Of a stretch of 64,000 nucleotides of DNA, positions 1 to 12,445 are shown piece by piece (positions within the stretch are counted from its first letter, which is position 1; every line of letters begins with the position of its first letter). Under the pieces are notes generated by a model. That model saw only the letters and a program-made list of their open reading frames with translations, was not told the DNA's origin and made no database searches. Source of the DNA: Xanthostigma xanthostigma. Its lineage: Eukaryota; Arthropoda; Insecta; Raphidioptera; Raphidiidae. The stretch is taken from NCBI GenBank assembly GCA_963575645.1, contig OY754475.1, positions 3,782,001-3,846,000 on the forward strand, given 5' to 3'. A program made the translations under genes and the position numbers.

Positions 1-144
1 CCATCACAAATCAATGTTATACAACTGTCATTTGTTTTTAAATGTACATGTTCTTGATATTCACTGCCGATATACAAATGACGTCGATCCAAACGAAACT
101 GGAAGCTTTTTAAACCTTCTCGAAGTTGTACTTATACATATATA

Positions 145-432
145 GGTGAGAGCACTAGCCTCGCATTCGGGAGGTACCGGGTTCGAATTCCGGCGAGAGC
201 AGATGTGGCTGGGACTTTTTCACGCTGCCCCTCGCCGAGTAACTGTAATTCCTGTGCCGGCCATCTTGTCGAAGTTTTTCCTCAATAATTCCAGATAAAT
301 ATCGAGATGGCTCCTTATTCAAGGCCATGGCAGGTTACCTGCCGAACTCCTATGCTCAAAATTTGCCTACCTTATCCTAATGTCCTAAAGTTTCTTCATT
401 CGCCCATTGCTATTGATTAAGTGGAAGTTTAA
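145..432 (+). mobile_element. tRNA-derived SINE
   Basis: A tRNA-like head (about 145-205) has a good B box, GGTTCGAATTCC, at 180-191. A non-tRNA body of about 230 bases runs to the TAAGTGGAAGTTT end. The body reappears in inverse orientation at 50278-50475, sharing the CTCAATAATTCCAGATAAAT and CCTACCTTATCCTAAT blocks, which confirms a dispersed family. Confidence 0.65.
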
Positions 433-839
433 AAAAGTAGAAAATAACGGGAAGTGTGATGGATGGAAAAGAGTAATGGTGTGAATGGCGTCTGTTATGA
501 CATTAAAGCAAGAACCAGACGTTAAACGCATTATTATTGTTATTATAGGTAAATAAATATGTTTATTAGAAAAATCTAAAAAAAAAATAGGAGTCGTCGT
601 GAGTCTGGCACATTTAAGCGAAATTATAATAACTAAATTTCGCCACGTCAACTAACGACATTCTAGTGACTAAATATAGCCCAGTAACTAAAGTTCATCC
701 TGTAACTAATACAAAGTTAATTTAGGTATATATTTTTTTTAATCAAGTTTTCGGCATATTGTGACACCGTCATTGTTATCGTAATTTTCACAGCGTCCCG
801 TTTTGAGTAAAAACAAAAATAGTCGCGTGTGGTCCCTGA
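433..839. other. No gene seen
   Basis: AT-rich, with oligo-A/T runs; the only reading frame here is the 88-codon minus-strand frame at 385-651, which overlaps the SINE and has no recognisable family. Confidence 0.4.
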
Positions 840-1087
840 TTTATACTGCCCTAAAAAGGCAAAGGGCAGTAAGTGACATTTGTTGACAAAATGAGTTCAT
901 ACTGAAGCCAACGACAACAGTAAGTGCTGCAGCAATAATTTTATTGTCTTTAAAAAATGTTTCCCCCATGTTTTGGTTTCCATAATCTAAAATTCTGGAC
1001 GGTCAAGACATTTTTAGTAAATCTTGATTTACTCAAATTAATAAGTTGGTCACTTACTGCCTTTTGCCTTTTTACGACAGTATAAAC
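840..1087. mobile_element. Small foldback MITE
   Basis: Terminal inverted repeats of about 45 bases: the left arm (TTTATACTGCC, AAAAAGGCAAAGGGCAGTAA) at 840-885 is matched in reverse by 1040-1087 (TTACTGCCTTTTGCCTTTTT). The interior is AT-rich and non-coding. No target duplication could be fixed. Confidence 0.5.
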
Positions 1088-2048
1088 AGTTCAAGACATC
1101 CCGTATAATTCGTTGCCATGAAAACTCTGGCTCGTAAAGAAGTAAGTCGTACCTACTCGTTATTCAGAAGATTAAACATTTTAAATACGACTATAAATTG
1201 GATAAAGTATAGACGAAATATAACCAACTGTCATTTTTAATCGTTACAGGTTTGTCATTGTCAACGATTTTTGATCACGATTTTTTTTTCTAATGCGCAG
1301 ACGTAGAAACGCTGTCTGTTCATTTATTCTAATGTCGTAATAGTGGTTATGACCATATTTGCCAAATAGAACTGGGCTTAAGCTCAAGTGCATGTATTTT
1401 ACTAAAAAGTTGTATATATTTTTTTCATTTTTATTTTTTTAATTAAAATATAGTACTACAGCTGCTTGGCCTAAATAATATAGTCGCATTTTTTTAGTTT
1501 GTAACGAAGTTTATTTTAAGTAAGTGATTTTCGATTTATAATAATATTTCTGACAGCTGGTGTCATCGCTGTGTGCGGCCATATTGCATTTCGTTTGAAC
1601 TGCGTCCGTTTTGTGATGATTTGGTCTCTGTTCGCCTTAGGTCATTAAAAGGTAACTGGCTGGTTGCTTTTGGAAATCGCCCCTTAAAAATAATGAAAAC
1701 GTTTAAAATGGATTTAACTGAACTAAAATTTCAAATGATGATTATTTTGTACACGTTATAGAGCAGGCTTTTTATTGAATTAAGTTAACAATGCAAGACG
1801 TTTGTGCAATCAAGCGTATGATATTTAACTCTACGTTAAAAGGAGCCACGCGTATTTATTTATTGACAGTCAAAACAAAACAGAAACAAAAAAAAACACT
1901 AACAATACAACAAAAACATGAAGATCGTGTACCCGGGACGGTTTATCGGGTAATCTTTGACAGTATGATAAATCAATTAATCTATGAGTTATGTTATTTA
2001 GTATGTATATCTTACGTATAATAAGTTCACAAAATAATAGTCAAATAC
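1088..2048. other. No gene seen
   Basis: Frames of 62 and 76 codons at 1573-1761 and 1791-2021 have no recognisable domain and biased AT-driven composition (Lys/Gln-rich stretch from an A-run near 1870-1915). I read this as non-coding. Confidence 0.4.
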
Positions 2049-2290
2049 TAGTCTACATTATAAAGAGGTAAAGTTTGTAAGTTTCGTTGTGTGAGGTAAT
2101 CTCCGAAACTACTCATCCGATTTCAACCTATTTTAGAAAAGACCTTCAGGATAGACATAGGCTGTATATTATCGCGTTAAAATAAAAACGCTTTTCGTGA
2201 AGACCAATTTTCCAACGCGAGTCGACGAAAAAACGGTGGCACTCTACAAATTCGGGCGAAGCCGGACCGAGCCGCCAGATAAACTAATAC
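2049..2290 (-). mobile_element. LINE/SINE tail fragment, family T1
   Basis: Dispersed repeat read on the minus strand: head GGCTCGGTCCGGCTTCGCCC, then a GTGCCACC block, a CGAAAAGCG block, TTTTAACGCGATAATATA, and a 3' end near TTATAATG. Other T1 copies are at 3343-3568, 13136-13335, 18945-19125 and 38076-38326, with a head-only fragment at 25871-25907. The head plus a TATTAG-like 3' end is typical of RTE-type LINE-derived repeats in Lepidoptera. Confidence 0.6.
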
Positions 2291-2529
2291 CTTTATTTGT
2301 CGCAAATTTTATGCTCTACAATTTTTATTATAGATATTAACATCATTAGAGCTACAGGAACCGAGATAATTGCAAAAAACCGATTTTTGTGACCTTTGAC
2401 CTTGAATAACTTACGACTCAGACACGAGATTTTATGAGACTTTTGAGACAACTTTTAGAATCCCAAAATGTAGGTGTATACAAGTTTCCAGCTTATTATC
2501 TCTCATTTCGAGGTTGACCCCTTTTATTT

Positions 2530-2568
2530 GCTTAATTGACTGGACTGGTATAGTCCAGTCAATTAAGC
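2530..2568. repeat. Perfect 39-nt hairpin
   Basis: Two perfectly complementary 17-nt arms (GCTTAATTGACTGGACT and its reverse complement) around the loop GGTAT. It stands alone in AT-rich non-coding DNA and is not obviously the tip of a larger foldback. Confidence 0.8.
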
Positions 2569-3342
2569 CTATAAAATAGCTGCTAAACATGCATGTAAAG
2601 TGACTTATTTCGCACTAGTGCGTAAAATAAAACAAACTAATTAAAATTATATAAAGTTCATATAAAATTATACACGAATAACTATGTCGAACGATTTTTC
2701 AACAAATGATGAACGAACTGTATTTATATCGTAGCTAAGCATAAGTCAGTCAAGTTAAGAGATAATGGTAGAGGCTTTAGATAAACATTTGAGTTATGCA
2801 TAAACTTCACAAAAACTACGTCGACAATCAATTAAAATTAACTACCAAATAAAAATACCAATGTCATGTTGATATACCAACCCACTACTGGTTTCTTGTA
2901 GCGTAACATTTAAGTACAGCATGCTTACAATTGAAACTTACCTTCCTTTACCGCGCGTTGAAGTCTTTTGAAGAAATCCTAGCAGGAATCAAGTGAAATA
3001 TTGCTCTCATTTAACGAAACTTGAATGCAATAAAATAGCAGTCAAGTCGGCTGTATTCCAAATAAGCTAAGCGTTAAATTGTTTGACTTACATACCGAAT
3101 ATTTTAGTGTCGATGTTTTGTTATATTTTTAACCATCGATTAAGAAGAAACAGTTGTTTTTTAGCGCGTGTTTCTTAATTATTTATCGCACTGTGTTGTC
3201 ACAAGACGAGATAGGTATAATTGCGTATACTTGTTAACTTTGATTACGTCATCAGGAAGGAAATTTTTAAAGTACTAAAGGAGACAACGAAACGTGGCTT
3301 TGTATTATGTTTTACAAGTTCTATTTTTATTAATAAGTAGTT
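2569..3342. other. No gene seen
   Basis: AT-rich spacer between the two oppositely oriented T1 fragments. No frame over 60 codons and no repeat recognised. Confidence 0.4.
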
Positions 3343-3568
3343 ACTAGCGGCCCGGTCCGATTTCACCCGAATTTGTAGATTGCCTCCATTTTTTCGTCGA
3401 TTGCAAAATTGGTCTCCACGAAAAGCGCTTTTATTTTAACGCGATAATATATAGCCTGTGTCCATCCTGAAGGCCCGTTCTAAATATTGGTGAAAAAATT
3501 TTGAAATCGAATGAGTAGTTTCGGAGATTACCTCTTACAAACTTTACCTCTTTATAATATTAGTATCG
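3343..3568 (+). mobile_element. LINE/SINE tail fragment, family T1
   Basis: Starts ACTAGCGGCCCGGTCCGATT and ends TATAATATTAGTATCGAT. It is in inverted orientation to the copy at 2049-2290, from which it differs by scattered substitutions, so the two are independent insertions rather than a recent duplication. Confidence 0.65.
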
Positions 3569-4333
3569 ATTGATGTTATTACATTTAAACTTATTTATTT
3601 CGTTCTAAGCGTTTACTATTATTTATGATTATAGACGCTCAAAACTAAGGTAATTAGCGTTTAATTAACACATTTCATTGAATTGAAACGACATCACAAA
3701 ATGTCCATGAGCGGCTAGGTTTAAATTAATGTGTGTCAAGAATAAAAAATCCTTAAAAAAATTCTAACGAGATACGACCGAAGACATGTTGCACAAAAAA
3801 GCAACCAGCAATAATTATATAATACCAAAGATATTTTAGTACAATTTCGTCCGCGTGTGCGCTGTAATAATTTTTTTGTTTGTTGTTAAACTGCATGTTT
3901 GAAAATTAAAATATTTTTATAAGTGGCGAATTACCAAATACCCAAGTTTGCGTGTCATGTGATATACTACATTCAAATGTTGTTTTTTTTCTTTTCTTTT
4001 GCTCTTTTGTTTTGATGGATTACGTGCAGAGTGGTCTGTTACAATATAAAATGAACTACATCACAACAAAACAATTGAACCACGCACTCTAATATGGCGG
4101 ACACATTTGCATCAGTCATCTATTTTGAAACAATCAAGACACGAAACATTTGTGTTAAAAAAATGAAAAGGGTTTCTTGAATTCTCTTTTTGATTGACGT
4201 GAAATATTAAAGGTGCTTATTTAGTACTTTAATCTATATTTTGTCCTTCAAACGATTTAATATCCTCCAGTGTTATTCAAATTATTTTCTTTTTTCTTAA
4301 AATTAAAATATTTCGTTCGAATTGTAATTATAG
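3569..4333. other. No gene seen
   Basis: AT-rich, with a T-run at about 3980-4005. Nothing recognised on either strand. Confidence 0.4.
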
Positions 4334-5048
4334 GCGGAGAACTGGCTACGGGGAAAATGGGTGACTCGGTACAGAGCTGAAAATTTGCAGAATAATAGGA
4401 GATAGTACAAGTAAGTAGGGAAAAAATTGCCAGAGGGCTAGGCGGAAGATAAAGAGCCGCCAGAAGGCGCTAATGTTGCGAAAAATCAGTGCACTTCTGG
4501 CAATTTCTATACTTATTCTGTAATTCAAAACTAGATTATATATTATATATATTATACATTGTATAGTTATAAGGGCATACTGAAAATTCAAACATGATAT
4601 AATAATTACAATCGACAAATATTCAAAATTATTAATGACATTTTGATACAAATAAAATTAATCGTCATATATTTTCATTAATAAAATTACGTTGTTATAA
4701 CAACGTAATTTTATTAATTTATTTAATTTTATTTCTATCAAAATGTCGTTAATAATTTTGAATATTTGTCGAATGTAATTATTATATCATGTTTGAATTT
4801 TCAGTATGCCCTTATAACTATATAATGTATAATATATATAATATATAATCTAGTTTTGAATTACAGAATAAGTATAGAAATTGCCAGAAGTGCACTGATT
4901 TTTCGCAACATTAGCGCCTTCTGGCGACTCATTATCTTCCGCCTAGCCTTCTGGCAATTTTTCCCTACTTACTTGTACTATCTCCTATTATTCTGCAAAT
5001 TTTCAGCTCTGCACCGAGTCACCCATTTTCTCCGTAGCCAGCTCTTAG
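4334..5048. mobile_element. Giant inverted-repeat (foldback) element
   Basis: Two arms of about 350 bases that are almost perfect reverse complements: left arm 4334-4693, right arm 4694-5048, joined at the palindrome AATTACGTTGTTATAACAAC at about 4685-4710. Outer ends are GAACTGGCTACGG and CCGTAGCCAGCTC. A few arm differences (for example GTACAGAG versus GTGCAGAG mirrored) show it is not an assembly artefact of identical sequence. Frames at 4346-4651 and 4856-5068 are mirror images created by the two arms, not genes. Confidence 0.85.
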
Positions 5049-5967
5049 TACATTACATATATCCATAATTGAACAGTTTTATTATTTTTTTTCAATAATA
5101 GCAGGTTATAAATCAAGTGCGTCAAAGAGAAAATTTTTGAGGTTATAAAAACTGATAACTATTGAACAGTTGGTACATTGCAATTTTACACAAATGACGT
5201 CAGCGTGGTTAAGTGACGTAACATGTTGGTTAAATGGCACAGCAGTTTTAGTCGAGTTTAATAAAGTATTGCGTTGAAACAAATTCTCCAAATTTTTGAA
5301 TTTTGTACACATAGATAATGCTTTATCCAGTCTCGTTCTAATGAAGTGAAAATAGAACATTGAATTTTGTAATTTATGTCCCACATAAAATTGCTCAGAA
5401 GGTCAAATTTCGGAAATGTACAAACTAATGGAAATGTCGTTAGGAGGATACGATAAAAAAATTAATGTCGAAATCGCGAAAAACAACAACAACAATAAAT
5501 CAAGGTTTTTAAATATATTAGCACGAATATGATTCTTACAAATTATAAACGAACACTTGTAATTAAAATTTTTGCTAATTATTTTAGATTATTACCCATA
5601 ACAATATTTAACACGTGATGCGTAAATCTATTGTTTATAATAGACTATCAAAAACGCCTGCTTATGAAAATTCATGTACTCAATTATTTATTTGAAAGAC
5701 GATGATTTTTTTATAATTAAAAAACAATAATTAATCTATGTGTGAAAATTCAAAATTTTTAAAACTTTTATTCAAGGTCCGCAATTTCAAGGATAGTTTA
5801 AGTCAGATGTCAAATAATATATTTGTTCCAGTATTCCAGTCAAAAATAAGCCAGCTAGAAAACATAGCATCAAATACCAACATACATACATACAAACTTC
5901 AATGAAATACTGTTCAGTGTCTTTTTAAAAAATGTTTTGTAGTTTGTATTTTTTAATAATCCATATA
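5049..5967. other. No gene seen
   Basis: AT-rich. The 92-codon minus-strand frame at 5106-5384 has no recognisable family and no coding-like composition. Confidence 0.4.
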
Positions 5968-6200
5968 CCAATATTATAAACGCGAAAATAATAACTCTGT
6001 CCATCTGCCTGTTACCTTTTCACGCGTAAACTGCTGGACAGATTTCGATGAAATTCGGCAAGGAGATAGTCTGCATCCTGAGGAGGAACATAGGCTACCT
6101 TTTGTCTAAAAAAACCTGAAGAGGGTGAAATAGGGAACAAAAGTTTGTACGGGGAACCCATCAATTTTTCAGTTATGCAAATTTATGATTTAGACTTTTG
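5968..6200 (-). mobile_element. LINE tail-like repeat, family T2
   Basis: Begins on the plus strand with AATATTATAAACGCGAAAAT, followed by CTGTCCATCTGCC, CTGGACAGATTTCGATGAAA and GGAACATAGGCTACC. This order of blocks is common in insect RTE-type tails. Read on the minus strand it ends in the AATATTGG-type 3' end. Confidence 0.5.
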
Positions 6201-8921
6201 ATACGGTGTTGTCGCTGCCTTGTTTCGTCTCAATCACGGCTATAGTATCTAATAATTTTTTTTGCGAGAAAATTCTCCGTTCCTCATATAATAATAATAA
6301 TAAACTTACTTAAAATAAAGCTCCACTATTTTTGACGTAGGCAAGATTTTGTTACGACTTTCTTATAGGGTCTCGCTATAAGAGATAAGATGCTGCCAAA
6401 ATCTGGGAGATTTCAATGCTTAGTAAAGGAACGGACAGTACGATTCTTCTACTTGTCAGTCGAGTTTTTTTAAGTAATACGGGGCAGTAGAAATCTGAAA
6501 TATTTCAACGCTCAGTAAAGCGGTCTATTAAAAAATGTACTAAAAAACGTTAAAATAACAGTAAATAAATATGAGCAATACGAATTAGTGAAATGGCAGA
6601 AGTTTACATAATTTCTACAACCATTTTATGAAAACCGCAAGCCCCACTGCACACCTACCATACATGTATAGAAGTACAGTTGTTTCAAAAACAGAATTTC
6701 ACGGTTCCCTGAAGACGATAGTCGCTATATGAATGTGCGGTGCGTTCGAGAACGGCCATTTTGATATTCACGCTTCGTGACGTCACATTTCACGGCCGCC
6801 TGATTTGCTGTTGCAACATTTACTTGTGACTAATTTTATATTACTCTAGTTCCGTAAACCGTATCGCAGTTGCTTAGAAATTATTGAAAATTTAAAATGG
6901 TTTAGACAGGGCTCTGAGTGAGAAGAGATTCAATTTGTCTCTTTAATGAAGATAAAACAAACTTTTCCAAAAAACAGTAATTATTTACTGCATTAAAATA
7001 TAAATTATGGCTAAATATCAGGTTAAACTGGTAATAAGATTACATATTTAAATAATTATTTTCCACAATATTATGTATAATTTAGACTATTATATTGTTA
7101 TAATGTAATTTATTTTAATTTCTGAATAATTAATTTAACTATAATTTGAGTAATTGCCTTTTATAAGACATTCTACGCAGTTGATATAGGCGCATTATTT
7201 TAACGCTTGGTTTAATATGAAAATGATTGATTGTGTTTTAAATTGTGTAAACATTTATTTTAAAACTGCATTTTGGACAGAACTTTTTCAAAAAATTATA
7301 TTATATCGAGTTGCGGGACTTCCTATCGCTGTTGAACAAAATTATTATATTTAAAAAATCTTTTTTACGTCATCGCTATGAAAGAGTGTTTTTTGATAAT
7401 AATAATAATTTTAATTATAACCCTAAAAACCAACACTCAAATAACTATGTATATAAATTGTTTATATATATTTATATCAATTATTGTATTGTCGCGTGTT
7501 ATTGATACGTTTGCAAAATTTCAAATTATTCAGACGGATATATTATCTATTAATTAACTATATGAATCATTGCCTATCTACTCAATGTGCGGTGAGTGAA
7601 CGCAACAAAGCGTATCGAAAATATATCTGCGTCTCTTTCTTCGATGTAATTCTCTGATTTCTCCGATGATAGGATTGGTTGATGTACTTGCATTCAATCT
7701 GAATAAAGTATCTCTGTTTAAAAAACTTTGTCTTTTTCTATGACGTTAACATGGGCGTACCCAGCTTTTGACCCAGGAGGGGACAAATTAGAAATTTCTT
7801 AAGCCGGGTCCCCCGTGCTTGTTTTGCCCTCCTGAATACGCCAGTGCTTACGGCGTAAAAAAAGACAGAAGTATATGTTTGATTGCGATTTTATTCCTAT
7901 GCTCAGTATAGAGTAAAAGTATATGTTCAGACGTCTAAAAGTGGATGAAAATTAATTTGAAAGATTCTATTAGATAGATACAAACATACATACAGGTGAA
8001 GTTAATAAAAGAGTGTAAAAAGTGTCAGATCAAATGGGCTGAGTGGTAACCGAGCATTTATAAAATGTTTCAAAAACCGCACGTTTCAAATATTTGAACA
8101 GCAATTGAAAAAATATTAACGCAAGTCCAAGGAAATTAAAACAGCCTGTAAATAAACACGCGTATCAAATCCAATTGGCTGTCGTGCTTTTATCTTTTTT
8201 ATTTTAGAAATTAACTAAGTATGTAACAATAATTATATTTGAATTGTCCCGCCTTTAAACAAGAGCGTTGGCATTTGTTACACGATATGCAAATAAAAAG
8301 AAAACGTTGTTAAAATTAATTACTGAGCATTAATTATACATTTTAAGTACTTCTGTAATTAAAGGGCACGCGTAAAAAAATGTTTTCATTCATAAAAAGT
8401 TCGTCCTTAGAGGTAATTATTAAACCGCATGGACTTAAATCAAGATTTGCGAAAAACATATTTTGAAGACCTCGAATTCATTCATAAAATCACTTATCAA
8501 CGATTTTGTTCACGCAATGAATGGACTCTTCAGAAATACAATGCGTTTTCAAAGATTGAACGATTGATAAATGTTTATGCGTGCCAAAAATTGTATTCAA
8601 TTAATAAAAAAAAAACAGACGGCACTGAAAATTTGGACACGCCCTGTCATTCATAAAACAAAAAAAATGTCAAAGACACTATAGTATTTGGTCGAGTGTA
8701 AATTATTATTCATTCATAAACTTTTATTATTTTACAGCTGATAAACTGCGATTATGACTTTTTTCTTACGTCTTTTTTAAAGTAAATCAAGGACAAACGC
8801 TTCGATCCATTCATAAATTCATTGTTTTAGATACTTTGTTATCTTGATAATTCCAATAGAATGACCTTAATTTTATTTAAAAAAATTGGTTGTCTGTAGA
8901 GTCGGTTTACGGACGATAGTA
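6201..8921. other. No gene seen; repeat scraps
   Basis: A scrap at 7750-7850 begins GGGCGTACCCAGCTTTTGAC and ends ACGCCAGTG, probably a decayed MITE. In 8385-8830 the word ATTCATAAA occurs five times, suggesting an eroded repeat. The 75-codon frame at 8429-8656 spans two of those words and has no domain. An AATAAAG near 7701 is not attached to any visible gene. Confidence 0.4.
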
Positions 8922-9132
8922 TTACGTGATAACGTCATAAAGAAACATTGATGAACTCTCTGACGTCACGCGAGAAGAGAGAGAAATGCGTACAAGCCGA
9001 CGCTTGGGCCGATCGTGTCTCTCTATCGCTTATACCGCGCTCTCGCTTGCACGCTCAGGCTCAGGCGGAACGTGACACTTTTTCGTGCGTGCAGCCGGTG
9101 TTTCATCAATTTATAAGACGTTATCACGTCAA
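8922..9132. mobile_element. Small foldback MITE (ACGTGATAACGTC ends)
   Basis: Left arm TTACGTGATAACGTCATAAA ... CATTGATGA at 8922-8953; right arm TCATCAATTTATAAGACG ... TTATCACGT at 9103-9132. The interior is unusually GC-rich for this window and includes a CRE-like TGACGTCAC at 8961-8969. The 63-codon frame inside is an accident of this composition. Confidence 0.55.
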
Positions 9133-9683
9133 AAAATAATTTTAATAAAAATAATTTTAGCGAATTTCTAGAACTCCCCTCTGCATGGACTCAATCCCCA
9201 CGGCAACGTAACTTTTTATACAATCAGTTAACCTAATCAATTATTTTTTTTAATCAAGCATCTTTCTATTTTGCAAAAAATAAACAATTTTCTTTAGCTA
9301 AGTTCTAATTGTAGTTTTTACAGCTTAAACGACGAACGCATGGAACTTAGTCTATCCTCCATGCCGCATCAGCAATGGTTGCATTCGGAAGTACCAACAT
9401 TCCCCGGCTTTACGCAGGTTGTGCAACATGAAAAATAAACTGCAACTATACACTAACTATGCATCTATTCAGTATGAATTAACATAACAACCCTTGTCAA
9501 GGTATTATTGTTAACCTATTCAATATTGACAAATTGGTTTTGTATAATAATGCATAAAAAGCCGATCTCATTCGCATTATGTCTATAGTAGTAGGTATTT
9601 TAAATATAATATAATAGCGTCATACGAAGTCAAGTTTTACACACGAAATACAATACTGTGCAAAAGAATACGACAGCCTCACG
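9133..9683. other. No gene seen
   Basis: AT-rich DNA with a short GC-balanced patch at 9330-9430. Nothing recognised. Confidence 0.35.
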
Positions 9684-9687
9684 TTAA

Positions 9688-10116
9688 TTAAGAGTATTCG
9701 TCCCTGCAAATACCCCCTGCACCCTTCATCTCAAATCTTTTCCGCTCGCCTAAAAACGGTTCGCGCTCTCCCGACGCTATTTTTAAAGCTAGAGGGTTCT
9801 GGTAAACGCCAAATAAAAGACAAAGAATCAGACTACAGATCCTTCAGGCGACTTTTTTGAAAAACAGTTTCGCCTACGTGTGAAATATTACATAACTTAT
9901 TATTTTTTTTCAAAAGGTTGTAAGTTTCTTCAAGAGTTTTTTTTCAAAAAATTCGCCTGAAGGATCTGTATTCTGATTCTTTGTCTTTCATTTGGCGTTT
10001 ACCAGAACCCTCTAGCTTTAAAAATAGCGTCGGGAGAGCGCAAACCGTTTTTAGGCGAGGGGAAAAGATTTGAGATGAAGGGTGCAGGGGGTATTTGCAG
10101 GGACGAATACTCTTAA
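9688..10116. mobile_element. TTAA-flanked foldback element, family M1
   Basis: Inverted arms of about 170 bases: 9688-9860 (TTAAGAGTATTCGTCCC, TACCCCCTGCACCCTTCATC) and 9949-10116, in near-perfect reverse. Flanked by TTAA at 9684-9687 and 10117-10120, the target duplication of piggyBac-type transposons. No transposase. A diverged relative is at 26385-26741. Confidence 0.7.
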
Positions 10117-10125
10117 TTAATCTAA

Positions 10126-10310
10126 ATATCGCTTCACATGAGGTTATTTTTGCCGCTAGGTTTCATGATGGTTTTTATGTGTTCGCTTCACACGATGCGT
10201 GTATTGAAGCTGGCTTTGTAGAAGGGTTTTATGCGCGCGCAGTGACAGTTCGAATGTTAACAAAAGTGAACGTTTATTGTCTCTGAACAGAACACTATAT
10301 GACGCCACAT
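10126..10310 (+). repeat. Dispersed repeat R1, copy 1
   Basis: Shares with 51672-51840 the block GCGCGCAGTGACAGTTCGAA, GTTA(A/G)CAAAAGTGAACGTTT and ATTGTCTC(T/C)GAACA. Likely an eroded transposon. The 63-codon frame at 10095-10286 runs across the junction with M1 and is not a gene. Confidence 0.5.
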
Positions 10311-10540
10311 TGGCTAAGGGGAAAATTATTTTATTCCTTTCAGAGGCATTCTGATAACATTATCGCCGTCCATGCAGCTTCAAAAATATTTCATTCAAAT
10401 CGAATCACACGTTTTTAAGTTGCCTAACATTGTTTAATCGAGTCACCCAAATAAAAAAAAAATTCTGAACCAACTTCTTCACGAAATAAATAGTAGGTAT
10501 ATTACAACACAAGGGCCGAAAGATTGATATCATGACGTGG

Positions 10541-10879
10541 ATATCAAACTTTCGGTCAGTGTAGTGTATCCTATTTTTCTTCATACCTCGGTCGTAAGTA
10601 CGTTTATTAAGTACATTAATTAATTACTTATTAATTACATAAAAACACAGAAAAATGCCAACCGAACTGCTTTACGTAAAAACACGAACGACAGCTATTC
10701 TCGACTATTAGCTAAAAATAGGGTTGCAATGGAAACGACATCTAAACAACAGTTGATAGGCTATTTTTTCATTACTTTTGCCCGAACGTACGTGCTTCCC
10801 ACCAATGCGTAACTGTGAGACTTTCTGTCTTACAATTGATGCTGAAAGTATGTACTTTCGATCGAGGTATGAAGAAAAA
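10541..10879. mobile_element. MITE family M2, copy 1 (intact form)
   Basis: Left side ATATCAAACTTTCGG followed by TATTTTTCTTCATACCTCGG; right side CGATCGAGGTATGAAGAAAA. The left edge also forms a hairpin with 10516-10530 (CCGAAAGATTGATATC facing GATATCAAACTTTCGG). About 340 bp. This uninterrupted copy defines where the larger copies at 19558-20573 and 53000-53690 were broken by insertions. Confidence 0.7.
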
Positions 10880-11315
10880 ACATTTTCAGATCACCCGCTT
10901 TTACTCACTGTAGTGTAGTGTGTTGCGTAACAAACGTAACCCTTCCTTGTTTCATATAATAGGCCATGTGCATGGAGTGCTTGATCAGAGGCATATAATG
11001 CAACCCCCCGTTTCATAATTAAATATGAACATATAATAACAGAGCGCCATTGTCATTTTTATTAATTAGAATCAAACTGATAAGCCGGTGCAGTCAAAAA
11101 GATTTCAATTTCAGATACCGACGACTAAAAAATTGATATTTAATATGTTTATCATAAGTGGAAAATGGTTGTGAATTTTATAACAAATTGTTCACCCCTT
11201 CGAAACGTTACGCGTTTTTATATTTTTTGTTAAGTAATGTTTTTCAAATTTCAAAATTTTGTTCAAATTGCTGTACGTTTCCATTAATATAAAATGCGAC
11301 GAATAAATATTTGAA
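10880..11315. other. No gene seen
   Basis: Non-coding; includes a GTAGTGTAGTGTG stretch at 10909 that echoes the M2 left side and may be an M2 remnant. Confidence 0.35.
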
Positions 11316-11846
11316 ACTAGCGGTCCCGTCCGGTTTCACCCGGGTGTAAAAGAACGAATGGGGAAGGGAGTACACACATTCATCTTAGTTTACCGAGATG
11401 AATGTTGTGTCCAAATTTCATGATGATCGGAGTTACCGTTCAAAAGTTTTTTTCGATAAAAAGCAGTATTTATACTTTTTTTAACTAATATTTTTTTTTA
11501 ATTAATTAAATAAAATTTAATAAAATTTAAATGTATAAGCCTTAGAAGAAAGCAATGTAGAAAATAAAAAAAATAAAATAAAAATATATTCGCCCAACGT
11601 GGGGCTCGAACCCATGACCCTGATAATGACAGTTAGTGCATTTCACATGAATAAAAGCTTATTTTTGAGATACATTTTTCATTAATGCTCCGCTCCTAAT
11701 GGACGTAGCGTGATATTATATAGCCTATAGCCTTCCTCGATAAATGGGCTATCCAACAAATTTTTTTCAATTTGAACCAGTAGTTCCTGAGATTAGCGCG
11801 TTCAAACAAACAAACAAACTCCTCAGCTTTATATATTAGTATAGAT
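11316..11846 (+). mobile_element. Composite LINE tail (family T3) with antisense tRNA-Lys segment
   Basis: Starts ACTAGCGGTCCCGTCCGGTT, continues with AAAAGAACGAATGGGG and ACCGAGATGAATGTTGTGTC, and ends TTTATATATTAGTATAGAT. An antisense tRNA-Lys-like 3' half sits inside at 11591-11640. Two further T3 copies are at 40841-41165 (without the tRNA part) and 54228-54980 (with it). Confidence 0.65.
11591..11640 (-). pseudogene. tRNA-Lys-like fragment inside T3
   Basis: On the minus strand the sequence reads AGGGTCATGGGTTCGAGCCC then CACGTTGGGCG, the T arm and acceptor end of a tRNA-Lys; the anticodon half has decayed. It faces the opposite way to its LINE-tail host, as in the copy at 54507-54579. 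Confidence 0.6.
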
Positions 11847-12445
11847 GTCTAATGTGTGTCTATCTATGAGGCATCCTGTATACAAAATTTGTAATAAAAA
11901 CGCGACTGTCATTTGTTGAAACTAAAATAGTAGAACTAACCTAATAAACAAATTACAATTCGCATTTTGAATCAGGATTTGCCGAAGCATGAAGCATAAT
12001 ATAAATCAATAAACCCAGATGTCTGTTAGCAACCCTCTAAAATAAAACTACTTGCCGGAAACCATTTAACATCCTAATAAGAGATATATGCATTGCACAG
12101 CACACTTAACCTAATTATGTAAGTATATTAAAGCCTTCATAGTGACAGGTTTAAACGGTTTGTGGTTATACGCTATCCAATTTAACTTCAAAAAGTTACA
12201 AGTCATCGCTCCACTTTACCATAACTGAAAGACCACCAACTAATTTATTTATTATGTTTGAAGACGATTCTATCAATTTAATAATGCGTTATTATTTGAG
12301 AATTAGACTGCTTGGAAAGAAAAAAAGGTAATTTAATTGCTTCATCGTGGTTAATGGAAGTGTGAAATTCAAATTGATTCTATATTGATCCACTTCAAAT
12401 GAAAAGGTGTTTCATCATTGAGCGACGTAAGAACTTATGGAATAG
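11847..12445. other. No gene seen
   Basis: AT-rich unique-looking DNA between T3 and the next MITE. Confidence 0.35.

Noticed and set aside
4346-4651. 101-codon frame matching another frame at 4856-5068
   Set aside because: The match arises because the two arms of the giant inverted repeat are mirror copies.
8287-8294. Octamer ATGCAAAT, a possible POU binding site
   Set aside because: A single 8-bp match in an AT-rich 64-kb window is expected by chance, and it is 25 kb from the gene.
9103-9132. GACGTTATCACGTC as a regulatory site
   Set aside because: It is the terminal inverted repeat of the foldback at 8922-9132 and its partner is at the other end.
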